Source of the DNA: CAZOZP01 sp964584325
GTDB lineage: Bacteria; Bacteroidota; Ignavibacteria; Ignavibacteriales; Melioribacteraceae
Assembly (NCBI GenBank): GCA_964584325.1
Contig: CAZOZP010000012.1
Span: forward strand, 1-60,358
Direction of reading: 5' to 3'
DNA: 60,358 nucleotides
The notes under the pieces were generated by a model. That model saw nothing but the letters and a program-made list of their open reading frames with translations, was not told the DNA's origin and ran no database searches. The position numbers and the translations under genes were made by a program. Position 1 is the first letter of the stretch. Each line of letters starts with the position of its first letter. Positions 6,230 to 15,286 of this stretch are shown piece by piece.

Positions 6230-9200
6230 TTATGCTTTGCGTCCAAGATTTTTCAGGAACACTTCAAGTTTATAATCAGATTTTGCAGAAAGTTCCTTCA
6301 AATAATCTCTTAAGTAATAAGAACTTATGATATATTCATTCATTACGGATTTATCTTGAACTTCATCTTTCTCAAGACTCAGATAATTAACAAGAGTTAC
6401 TGCAAGAATCCAATCGAATAAGTCGTCGAGATTTTCTTTACTGTAATAAACAACCCCCTGCCATTCGTTTACTCCGAGAAGTGTCTTAACATAAGGTATT
6501 TCAACTAAAGCGGAGATACTCTTGACTCTTTCGGCAGTAAGGTATCTTTCAGAAGGATTCTTCTCATTGGCAAACGGAGGCAGTACCTCTTCAATTTTCA
6601 GAATTCTTGAACCGGATTCAATAAGTGTTCTGAGTATAAGCATTTCCTTATTGTATTCGGCATCACCCATACCTGTTTTACGGAATATATTGTAAACAGG
6701 TTTATCGAGCATCAACTGATCAAAGAAATTATACTGATTAACCGGTTCTTTATCCTTGAATATCTTTTTGATTTCATAAACCATAAACCAGCAGAGATAA
6801 AGAGCGGAAGTCTCTTTATAATTCCAGTCGGCCCCAATCGGAAGTACTTTTTCTGCATCCACATATCTGTGATACATATCCTGAGAAAGTGCTTGCTTTA
6901 GAGTTGAACGTAAATCTTTTATTGCCAGTAGTGATTCTTCAAGATCATTAACAGCAATGTTTACGTCTGCATGCAGCTGATATCTTTCATTGAGCAAATT
7001 GATAAGCTGACCGAATCGGTTTACCATAAAACGTATATTTCCGGAAAGACCGTCTGTTTTCTTTTCTTTAAGAACAATTTCATCGATAAATGTTTGAAGA
7101 GTTTTCTCATCAACAACATTTTCTACAGCTTCGTGAACCGGACGCAGCCTTTCTTCATAAAGCATTCCGGCAATACTGTTTGTTCCGTTTCCTCCAAGTT
7201 TATTTCTCAGATTTCTGAATTCTCCGTTTTCATCAAAAACTTCACGGAATTCCCAGAAGATAAGATATTTGAATCCGCCAAGTTCAACATAGAAGCCGTC
7301 GTTATGAAGTTCATCACCGGAACGGATAAATTCGAGTCCGCTAATATGTTCCCTGAATATATAGAAATGCTTATAATCATTTTTTATATTGAGCGAATCT
7401 GCAAGTGAGCGGGTTTGTATTTCCTTGTTACCGTTGCCGGTATTCACAAGTTTAGGTGCGGAATATTTAATTCTTCCGAATGCAGAATCATATTTGTTGT
7501 TATAGAATACCAATGCTCTTTCGTTTCGGTAAACATTTGTATAAGCATAAACATTCTCATTTATGTATCCGATATTGTCGTGGAAATCAAAGAACCAGAA
7601 ATTGTATATTTCGCTGAAAAGATATCTTTTCTTAAGAATCGGGAAAATCTCCCTTTTGTGTCTTTCAACAAGCCATTGGTTGGGAGATTCGTTATAGTAA
7701 GCTTTTTTAAACTCCATGCCGTATTTTTCAGTATAGCCTTCCACCTGTCCGTGAGCAAGCATAGGAAGTCCGGGCAGAGTAATCATAAGCATACAGGTTC
7801 CGAAATATTTATCATCTGTACCGAATTGTTTGATTGCAGTTTCTTCATCCGGATTTGACATAAAATTAACATATCTTTTCAGGATTTCAGGTTCAAACTC
7901 GAGAGTATTTGTAATAAGATCACGATATTTGCTGTTTTCCTCGTTCATAAGCATATGCATAAATGCGCTGTTATAAACCCTGTGCATACCTAAAGTGCGA
8001 ACGAAATAACCTTCCATAAGCCAGAAAGCTTCAGCAAGAAGAAGTGTTTCCGGCATTTCCTCATTTATCCGGTCAACAACTTCTCGCCAGAATTCTTTTG
8101 GAAATACAGCATCAAATTCTTCTCTTGTCATAGCATAATCTGCTCTTGACGGTATATCTCCTCCGGTCCCGGGATGAGGATACCACAATCTTTGGAAATG
8201 TTTTTTGGCAAGAGTCATTGCTGCATCAAAACGAATAATAGAAAACATTCTGGCAACTTCAAATATTTTCTGGATTACCGCTTCTCTTACTTCAGGCAGC
8301 AGCATATTAAGCTGTGCTGTATCATTCCAAGGCATGTTTGTGCCATCGTTTCCGTGATATATAAATCTGGAATCTCCGTTTCTTCTATCGTATCTGTGGA
8401 AAACAACAGAAGCATCAGAACGCCTCCAGTATCCGTCTTCAATCCTAACCTCAACATTCGGGTCATCGCTTAAGTTAACGCCACTGAAAGTATAATTAGG
8501 GAAAGGACTGTGATAAGACTGTATAAAATAATGCGGATGTTCTACAACCCATTTGGAGTAAATACCCGTGTGGTTCGGAACCATATCACTTGCAAGTCTT
8601 ATTCCCCTTGCACGCGCTCTTTCATTCAGATTTTTGTAAGCTTCGTAACCGCCTATTTCATGAGCAATTTCATAATCATACAGAGAATATGCAGAAGGAG
8701 CCGCATCCGGATTGCCCATTATCTGTTTAATAGTCTGACTTGCACGGCTTCTTTCCCACACACCTATAAGCCAGAGAGAGTTTATGTTCCAGGATGCCAA
8801 TTCATCGAGTTCTTCGTCAGGTACCTGATCCAGTCTGTGAATATGTCTTTCATATTTCTTTGACAGCTGATCCAGCCACACAAGCGAATTCTTTGCAATC
8901 ATAACAACATTAGGCATCCAGTGGATATCCTGAGTGAACTGCTCGGGTTCTTCATAATCCAGATAACTCATGGACGCATATTTATAACCGGATTTCCCGA
9001 TGGAAAGGAAATCGGCATCATCAAGCAATCCCTTATATTTCGGAACTATAGTAGGAGCTCCGCCGCCACCGCCCCACTCAAACCGCCTGTCTTCTTTAAT
9101 CAGGTCTTTTCCTGTTAGTATTCTTCGCGAAAACTTGTCTTTAATTATTATTTCCCATCTTTTCAAAATAAAATCAAGCTGACTTTCTATATCCTCAGGA

Positions 9201-9892
9201 TGATTCATTATGGGTGTTTTAAGCATGGTAAAAATATCCTGGTTGTCCGGTCCGAAGGCAGGTTCTGTTTTGAAAAATCCGTCCAGAACTGCCAAAGCTT
9301 TTCCGTAGGATTCCTTTTCCGATAAATAATCTTCTGAAAACAGTTCAAGCATCTTTTTTGCCGCTGGATTAAAGTTGGCAAAATGCAGAAGGATAAGTTC
9401 TTCCAATACTATTTCTTTATTTGAACGGCCTTCGGTAAATTCTTCCAAATATTGTTTGTTTGTTTTTACTCCCTTGAAAACTTCAACTGAAGGAAAAACT
9501 TCAGAAAACTCGAGTATCACTCTATCAAGCTTTTTCTTTCCGAGCTTTTTACCAAGATGATCAATTGCTCTTGAAAATACACCGGGATTTGCGGATTTCT
9601 CATACTCTCTGAGAACAAAATGATAGATTTCGTCAAGCAACCCGACACCATTTACCAATCCGTTTCCAACCTTTTCATGATCAGCTTTATTTAAATTATA
9701 TTTTACCGTGAATTTCCTTACAGCCGGGAAGTTTGCAAGAATTACATTTCCTGTGATTGTAAAAAATTCATCATCAAATTGATATTTTTCCCTGATTTTT
9801 CCGGCAATATGAAATTCATTTGTGTGAGATTTCTTAAAATCCGGAGCCGAATTTCTAAACTGGATAATGAAACGGGTTTTCTGATTTGGCAT
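6230..9892 (-). CDS. Very large GH13 alpha-amylase-family glycoside hydrolase
   Basis: A 1220-residue protein with a GH13 TIM barrel in its middle. Conserved region I is DMVPNH (D436-H441). Region II is RFDAAM with the nucleophile D556. Region III is LLAEAFW with the acid/base E621. Region IV is SNPDE with D682 in place of the usual NHD. No signal peptide is seen, so it should act in the cytoplasm, probably on glycogen or maltodextrin-type glucans. The first 300 or so residues and the last 400 or so match nothing I can name; an unusual five-glycine run (EWGGGGGAP) lies at about residue 278. Typical amylases have 450-700 residues, so both flanks are large extra domains. It is a single gene, divergent from mutS, with a CGGAGA ribosome site and a clear terminator. 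Confidence 0.85.
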   Translation of the reverse strand: MPNQKTRFIIQFRNSAPDFKKSHTNEFHIAGKIREKYQFDDEFFTITGNVILANFPAVRKFTVKYNLNKADHEKVGNGLVNGVGLLDEIYHFVLREYEKSANPGVFSRAIDHLGKKLGKKKLDRVILEFSEVFPSVEVFKGVKTNKQYLEEFTEGRSNKEIVLEELILLHFANFNPAAKKMLELFSEDYLSEKESYGKALAVLDGFFKTEPAFGPDNQDIFTMLKTPIMNHPEDIESQLDFILKRWEIIIKDKFSRRILTGKDLIKEDRRFEWGGGGGAPTIVPKYKGLLDDADFLSIGKSGYKYASMSYLDYEEPEQFTQDIHWMPNVVMIAKNSLVWLDQLSKKYERHIHRLDQVPDEELDELASWNINSLWLIGVWERSRASQTIKQIMGNPDAAPSAYSLYDYEIAHEIGGYEAYKNLNERARARGIRLASDMVPNHTGIYSKWVVEHPHYFIQSYHSPFPNYTFSGVNLSDDPNVEVRIEDGYWRRSDASVVFHRYDRRNGDSRFIYHGNDGTNMPWNDTAQLNMLLPEVREAVIQKIFEVARMFSIIRFDAAMTLAKKHFQRLWYPHPGTGGDIPSRADYAMTREEFDAVFPKEFWREVVDRINEEMPETLLLAEAFWLMEGYFVRTLGMHRVYNSAFMHMLMNEENSKYRDLITNTLEFEPEILKRYVNFMSNPDEETAIKQFGTDDKYFGTCMLMITLPGLPMLAHGQVEGYTEKYGMEFKKAYYNESPNQWLVERHKREIFPILKKRYLFSEIYNFWFFDFHDNIGYINENVYAYTNVYRNERALVFYNNKYDSAFGRIKYSAPKLVNTGNGNKEIQTRSLADSLNIKNDYKHFYIFREHISGLEFIRSGDELHNDGFYVELGGFKYLIFWEFREVFDENGEFRNLRNKLGGNGTNSIAGMLYEERLRPVHEAVENVVDEKTLQTFIDEIVLKEKKTDGLSGNIRFMVNRFGQLINLLNERYQLHADVNIAVNDLEESLLAIKDLRSTLKQALSQDMYHRYVDAEKVLPIGADWNYKETSALYLCWFMVYEIKKIFKDKEPVNQYNFFDQLMLDKPVYNIFRKTGMGDAEYNKEMLILRTLIESGSRILKIEEVLPPFANEKNPSERYLTAERVKSISALVEIPYVKTLLGVNEWQGVVYYSKENLDDLFDWILAVTLVNYLSLEKDEVQDKSVMNEYIISSYYLRDYLKELSAKSDYKLEVFLKNLGRKA

Positions 9893-10016
9893 TTTTTCTC
9901 CGATGGAATTAATACTATAGACTTTGTTTCAAATATAATGAAATGAAAATTTATTTGTTATTTTTGATTAGATTTTATGTTAATATTTTTTGTTTTTTTT
10001 TGAATAATCGAAAATA

Positions 10017-12635
10017 ATGAGTGATATGTCTCAAACTCCGTTAATGAAGCAGTATTATAAAATTAAGGAAAAGAATCCGGATACTGTACTCCTTTTCCGA
10101 ATCGGTGATTTCTTTGAAACTTTCGAAGATGATGCCAAAACCGCATCTTCAGTTCTCGGGATTACGCTAACCAAGAGATCAAACGGTGCTGCAGGAGATG
10201 TTCCTTTAGCCGGCTTCCCCCATCATGCAATAGACACCTATCTGCCTAAGCTGGTTAAGGCCGGTTACAGAGTTGCAATATGCGAACAGATGGAAGACCC
10301 GAAAACGGTAAAAGGAATTGTAAAACGCGAAGTAATTGAAGTTGTTACACCGGGGGTTGTGTTTTCAGATAAGTTATTAGACCATAAGAAAAACAACTAC
10401 CTTTCTTCCGTACATTTATGCGGGGAAATTTGCGGCTTTTCTTTCTGTGATATTTCGACAGGAGAATTCTACTGTTATGAAACTCCGGTTACTGAATTAT
10501 TTAACCAGATAGAATTAATTAATCCTGCCGAAATCCTTGTTCATAAAAACATCAGCCGAGATTTTGAGATATCCGTTCGGAAAATCAATCCGCGTATCAG
10601 AATAACAAAAACAGACGGCTGGATTTTTGAATACGATTATTGCAGAGATACTCTTCTTAAACAGTTCGGTACTGTTAATCTAAAGGGATTCGGAATAGAA
10701 AAACTAAACTCAGCCACTGTTGCCGCAGGGGTTGTAATGCATTATTTATTCGAAACTCAGCTTGGCAATCTCTCGCATTTGAACAAGATTACTCAGTATA
10801 ATCCTTCTGACTTTATGATTCTTGATCATTCTACAAAAAGAAATCTGGAAATAGTTTCATCATTTCAGGACGGAGGAAAAGACGGTACTCTCTTTTCCGT
10901 TCTCGATAAGACCCGCACAGCTATGGGCGGAAGAATGCTTAAGAAATGGCTCTCCGCACCATTAAGGAAATATACAAATATCAATAGAAGACTGGATGCA
11001 GTTGAGTTCCTGCATAATAATGAAAGTATCAGACTATCCTTAATATATCACCTTAAGGAAATCGGTGATCTTGAACGGCTTATATCCAGAATATGTACAT
11101 CGCGTGCTGTTCCACGCGAGCTTCAGAATCTGAAGTTTTCTCTCTTTAAGATTCCTGAAATTAAAAAACTAACCGAAAATGCTGCTTGCGATACTATAGC
11201 CGTACTCGGAAGCAGACTCGTTATACTGGAAAATACCGCAAAACTCATTGATGATGCTATTGAGCCTTCAGCACCGTCTTCCGTGGGAAAAGGAGATGTT
11301 ATAAGAGAAGGTTTCAATCAGGAATTAGATGAATTAAGAAGAATTTCAGGAAGTGCAAAAGACTGGGTTGCAGAGTATCAGAAAAAGCAAAGAGAAATAA
11401 CAGGAATCAGTTCCCTCCGGGTAAGTTTTAATAAAGTATTCGGTTATTATATCGAAATCTCTAATGCCAATCTTTCCAAAGTTCCTGAAAGCTACATTAG
11501 AAAACAAACACTGACCAACGGTGAAAGATATATAACGCCTGAACTTAAAGATTATGAGGATAAAATTCTTAATGCCGCTGAAAAAATAGAAGAACTCGAA
11601 ACACGGATTTTCGATGAAATCAGATCTGCGGTTGCTTCTGAAACAAAAAATATTCAGTTAAATGCAGATTTAACCGCTATGCTTGATTGTTTCTGCTCAT
11701 TCGCACAATGCGCATTTGAATACGGTTATGTAAAACCGGAAATTACAGAAGGAAATGAATTGATAATTAAAAACGGCAGACATCCGGTTGTAGAACAGAT
11801 TCTCGGTCCTTCAGAAAAATTTACGCCTAATGATTGCTGCATGGATAACGAAGAAACAGGAATAATAATTCTAACCGGGCCGAATATGGCTGGCAAGTCT
11901 GTTTTCCTAAGACAAGCCGGACTCATTGTTCTTATGGCTCAGTCGGGATCTTTCGTTCCTGCAGATTATGCTTCAATCGGACTTACGGATAGAATCTACA
12001 CCCGTGTAGGAGCCAGCGACAATATAAGCGCGGGTGAAAGTACATTTCTCGTTGAAATGCAGGAAGCCGCTCATATTCTGAATAACTGCACTCCCAAAAG
12101 TCTTATACTTCTGGATGAACTAGGCCGCGGTACGAGCACCTTCGACGGAATCTCAATTGCCTGGGCGGTTACTGAATACCTTCATGATAATCCTGATGCA
12201 GCGGCCAAAACAATTTTTGCTACACATTATCATGAATTAAACGAGATGGCAAGTATTTTCCGAAGAATTAAGAACTTCAAGGTTGATGTAAGAGAAGTTG
12301 AGGATAAAGTTGTATTCCTCCATAAGGTTGTACCCGGGGGCGCAGACCACAGCTACGGAATTCAGGTAGCAAGAATGGCCGGACTTCCACGATTTGTTAC
12401 AAAAAGAGCCGAAGAAATTCTGATTAATCTTGAAAGTAAAGAACTTACACCTTATGAAATTAAGAACACTCGAGCTTCGAAACTTAAGGAACAAAACATC
12501 CAGTATAATCTGTTTGAAATCGAAGACGATTCACTGAGAAATGAAATAAATAATATCGAAATTGAAAAGCTAACTCCGATTGAAGCTCTTAACCGATTGA
12601 ATGATTTGAAAAAAATTGCCGGCAAACCAGAATAA
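10017..12635 (+). CDS. mutS: DNA mismatch repair protein MutS
   Basis: An 872-residue mismatch-recognition ATPase. The N-terminal mismatch-reading motif F-X-E is present (F32-F33-E34 in GDFFETF). Connector, lever and clamp domains follow in the usual order. The ATPase has Walker A GPNMAGKS (621-628) and the Walker B/signature stretch LLDELGRGTSTFDG (D700, E701). The C-terminal end (KLTPIEALNRLNDLKK) is the usual dimer-forming tail. Length matches MutS1. No mutL lies in the window. A second ATG three codons downstream is an alternative start. The gene diverges from the GH13 gene across about 125 bp of very AT-rich DNA. Confidence 0.98.
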   Translation: MSDMSQTPLMKQYYKIKEKNPDTVLLFRIGDFFETFEDDAKTASSVLGITLTKRSNGAAGDVPLAGFPHHAIDTYLPKLVKAGYRVAICEQMEDPKTVKGIVKREVIEVVTPGVVFSDKLLDHKKNNYLSSVHLCGEICGFSFCDISTGEFYCYETPVTELFNQIELINPAEILVHKNISRDFEISVRKINPRIRITKTDGWIFEYDYCRDTLLKQFGTVNLKGFGIEKLNSATVAAGVVMHYLFETQLGNLSHLNKITQYNPSDFMILDHSTKRNLEIVSSFQDGGKDGTLFSVLDKTRTAMGGRMLKKWLSAPLRKYTNINRRLDAVEFLHNNESIRLSLIYHLKEIGDLERLISRICTSRAVPRELQNLKFSLFKIPEIKKLTENAACDTIAVLGSRLVILENTAKLIDDAIEPSAPSSVGKGDVIREGFNQELDELRRISGSAKDWVAEYQKKQREITGISSLRVSFNKVFGYYIEISNANLSKVPESYIRKQTLTNGERYITPELKDYEDKILNAAEKIEELETRIFDEIRSAVASETKNIQLNADLTAMLDCFCSFAQCAFEYGYVKPEITEGNELIIKNGRHPVVEQILGPSEKFTPNDCCMDNEETGIIILTGPNMAGKSVFLRQAGLIVLMAQSGSFVPADYASIGLTDRIYTRVGASDNISAGESTFLVEMQEAAHILNNCTPKSLILLDELGRGTSTFDGISIAWAVTEYLHDNPDAAAKTIFATHYHELNEMASIFRRIKNFKVDVREVEDKVVFLHKVVPGGADHSYGIQVARMAGLPRFVTKRAEEILINLESKELTPYEIKNTRASKLKEQNIQYNLFEIEDDSLRNEINNIEIEKLTPIEALNRLNDLKKIAGKPE

Positions 12636-12710
12636 TTTATTAATTTTAATTTAATTAATTTAATATCTCTTAATTTTTTATTATATTAGAAATAAGAAAA
12701 TAGAGATTTT

Positions 12711-13262
12711 ATGAAAAGACTTGGTGAACGAATCAGAAAAAAAAGAGAGTTGTTTCATTTACAGCTTAATGAACTTGCCGCAAAAGTCGGAATAACATCC
12801 AGTGCATTATCACAGATAGAAAGCGGTAAAGCTTTTCCTTCAATATTCAATCTTAAAACGATTGCTGAATCCCTTCAGACAACAGTAGGAGAACTTATCG
12901 GGGAAAACGATGCTCTAGTAAAAAATCCTCTGGTAAAATATTCAGAAATTAAATTCATTAGAGCTAACAATTCGGGAGCCGAATTATTTCTGCTTTCTCA
13001 TCACGACCAACTCAAGTTGATCGAAACCTATTTAATCAGACTGAAACCGGGTTCTGATACAGAAGAAATATTCCGTGAGCATGGCGGACAAGAATTCATC
13101 CACATTTTATCGGGCGAAGTCAGTTTTGAACTTGGAGACCGGACTTTATCAATGGAAAAAGGCGACAGTCTTTATTATAATTCTTCCGGATTTCATTTTG
13201 CAAAGAATAATTCGAAAAATGCTTCAGAAATTATATGGATAGTTACACCGGCAAACATATAA
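12711..13262 (+). CDS. XRE-family regulator with C-terminal cupin domain
   Basis: A 183-residue regulator. Residues 1-62 are an XRE helix-turn-helix (LGERIRKKRE ... LAAKVGITSSALSQIESGKAFPSIFNLKTIAESL). Residues about 105-183 form a cupin barrel (LKPGSDTEEIFREHGGQEF, IHILSGEVSFELGDRTLSMEKGD). Such proteins sense a small molecule in the cupin and control a nearby catabolic or uptake gene. The gene lies 86 bp before the P-loop protein gene, with the palindrome TTAACCTTATGGTTAA in between, and an MFS carrier follows. That arrangement suggests it controls those two genes (inference). The ligand is unknown. Confidence 0.88.
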   Translation: MKRLGERIRKKRELFHLQLNELAAKVGITSSALSQIESGKAFPSIFNLKTIAESLQTTVGELIGENDALVKNPLVKYSEIKFIRANNSGAELFLLSHHDQLKLIETYLIRLKPGSDTEEIFREHGGQEFIHILSGEVSFELGDRTLSMEKGDSLYYNSSGFHFAKNNSKNASEIIWIVTPANI

Positions 13263-13268
13263 AATTTT

Positions 13269-13284
13269 TTAACCTTATGGTTAA
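13269..13284. promoter_or_regulatory. Palindrome, candidate operator for the cupin regulator
   Basis: TTAACC (13269-13274) and GGTTAA (13279-13284) flank four bases. It lies just past the stop of the regulator gene and about 65 bp before the start of the P-loop protein gene. It could be an operator or a weak stem-loop. No T run follows. Confidence 0.35.
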
Positions 13285-13348
13285 GTGTCGCTAAATGTAT
13301 TTAATATGATTTAACGATTTTAAGTTTAACAAAAAAAAGAGGTCTAAG

Positions 13349-15271
13349 ATGAAAGTACTTGAAAGAATTGAGCACAACGGAATAATACTTCCTGAAGAAG
13401 TTAAGTCGTTACTTGAGACTGCGAAGGGACTAACTTTATTCCACACAACTACCGAATTATCCCACGCAGCTACCGGAGGTTTCGGCAACAGTTATTATGA
13501 AGTGAAGTACGACATTCCCGGCAAAGGTGAATATACAGAGGCTATTGTTCACAGAGTTAGCAACGGAATATCGGCAAATTACACCGAATCCTATATGCGC
13601 AGAAGAGATCCTGATACAATGCTGATAGCTGACAGTCTTCCAAGCGATAAAACAAGGTTCTCAGATGAAATGGGTTACGAATTTGATTCTTTGCGAAAAG
13701 AAACATTTGACTGGCTTAAAAAACAAAATCTAGCCGTATTCTTCTATTACGCAGGTAACTACCCTGTTGGAGCAGGCGGTATGGTAATTGCCCCCGCTAA
13801 TGCCGGTTTTTTTGCCTTTGGTTTGGCTCTCCTCCAGAAAATGATAGATATAAACACACTTCCTGAAGGATTTAAGGTTGAATCAATTATTTATGTTGCA
13901 CCTCCTTTCAGACACACACATTTCGGAGGAAAACAGAAAGTAGTTCATTACCGCGGCGAAAAAATTCACGAAATGTTTTCTTACAATCTTTATCCCGGTC
14001 CAAGTGCAAAGAAAGGACTCTACGGAGTAATACTAAGCAAGGGCGAAAAAGAAGGCTGGGTAACTGCACATTGCTCTACAGTTCAGGTCGTTAGTCCTTA
14101 TGACAACACAACAACATTTATGCATGAAGGGGCCAGCGGCGGCGGAAAAAGCGAAATGATTCAGAATATAGTAAGAGAGCCTAACGGACAAATACTGATA
14201 GGAAGAAATATTGTAACTAACGAAGAAAGGCGGATAAACATTCCGACTCTTTGTTCATTCTATCCGGTTACTGATGATATGGCACTCTGCCACCCAAGCT
14301 ATCAAAAGAATAACGGCAAGATAACAGTTAGCGATGCGGAGAATGCCTGGTTTATCAGAGTTGACGGAATCACTGATTACGGAGATGATCCTTTTCTTGA
14401 AAAAATTACAATCAAACCAAAAGAACCGGTGCTTTTTCTAAACATAGATACAAAACCTGAGGGGACAGCTTTAATATGGAATCACATTGAAGATGAACCG
14501 GGTAAACGCTGTCCGAATCCGCGAGTAATTCTCCCAAGACATATAGTACCCGGAATAGTAAATAAAAGTGTGACTGTTGATATACGAAATTTCGGTGTTC
14601 GCACTCCCCCATCATCGAAAGAAAATCCGTCTTACGGTATTTTGGGATTATTCCATATATTACCGCCGGCATTAGCATGGCTCTGGAGACTCGTGAGTCC
14701 GCGCGGACATGCAAATCCGAGCATAGTAGGAAAAGGAAATATGGAAAGTGAAGGAGTAGGTTCCTATTGGCCTTTCGCAACCGGTGAGATGGTACATCAC
14801 GCAAACCTGCTTCTGGAGCAGATTATAAATACTCAGAGAGTAAGGTACACATTAACTCCGAATCAGATGATTGGAGTCTGGAAAGTTGATTTTAAACCTC
14901 AGCTTTTAATGAGGGAGTATTTAACAAGAAGAGGAAACGCAACGCTGAGAACCGACCAGTTCCAGCCCGCAAGGTGTCCGCTTCTCGGTTATGAACTCAA
15001 TTATCTTACTATAGAAGGGTCGAAAATTCCTTCACGATTCCTGAAGGTTTACAGACAGCCTGAGGTTGAAGAAGAAGGATATGATGCCGGAGCTGAAATC
15101 CTTTACAACTTCTTTAAAAAAGAAATAACAAAATATCTAAGACCCGAACTTCATCCGCTCGGGAGGAAAATTATTGAAACCTGCTTAAACGGCGGGTCGG
15201 TTGAAGATTACAATCAGCTTCTTCCGATGGAATACAAATATTCATTCAATACCCCTTCGGAAATTGAATAA
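13349..15271 (+). CDS. DUF4914-like protein with HPr-kinase/PEPCK-type P-loop
   Basis: A 640-residue cytoplasmic protein that I assign, from memory of the family, to DUF4914. The sequence shows a Walker A motif GASGGGKSE at residues 261-269. That pattern (G-x-S-G-x-G-K-S-E) is the form found in HPr kinase/phosphorylase and resembles the kinase loop of PEP carboxykinase rather than common P-loops. Other conserved-looking patches are PPFRHTHFGG, NPRVILPRHIVPG, YWPFATGEMVHHANLLLEQI and LLMREYLTRRGN. A nucleotide-dependent kinase or carboxykinase-like activity is therefore likely, but the substrate is unknown. A good ribosome site (AAGAGG) precedes the ATG. It sits between a cupin regulator and an OFA-type carrier, which starts 15 bp after its stop, so the carrier may bring in the substrate. 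Confidence 0.7.
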   Translation: MKVLERIEHNGIILPEEVKSLLETAKGLTLFHTTTELSHAATGGFGNSYYEVKYDIPGKGEYTEAIVHRVSNGISANYTESYMRRRDPDTMLIADSLPSDKTRFSDEMGYEFDSLRKETFDWLKKQNLAVFFYYAGNYPVGAGGMVIAPANAGFFAFGLALLQKMIDINTLPEGFKVESIIYVAPPFRHTHFGGKQKVVHYRGEKIHEMFSYNLYPGPSAKKGLYGVILSKGEKEGWVTAHCSTVQVVSPYDNTTTFMHEGASGGGKSEMIQNIVREPNGQILIGRNIVTNEERRINIPTLCSFYPVTDDMALCHPSYQKNNGKITVSDAENAWFIRVDGITDYGDDPFLEKITIKPKEPVLFLNIDTKPEGTALIWNHIEDEPGKRCPNPRVILPRHIVPGIVNKSVTVDIRNFGVRTPPSSKENPSYGILGLFHILPPALAWLWRLVSPRGHANPSIVGKGNMESEGVGSYWPFATGEMVHHANLLLEQIINTQRVRYTLTPNQMIGVWKVDFKPQLLMREYLTRRGNATLRTDQFQPARCPLLGYELNYLTIEGSKIPSRFLKVYRQPEVEEEGYDAGAEILYNFFKKEITKYLRPELHPLGRKIIETCLNGGSVEDYNQLLPMEYKYSFNTPSEIE

Positions 15272-15286
15272 ACGGAGCAGGAGTAA

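Noticed and set aside
7415..7858. Plus-strand frame inside the GH13 gene
   Set aside because: It is antisense to conserved GH13 sequence and has no recognisable motifs or ribosome site.
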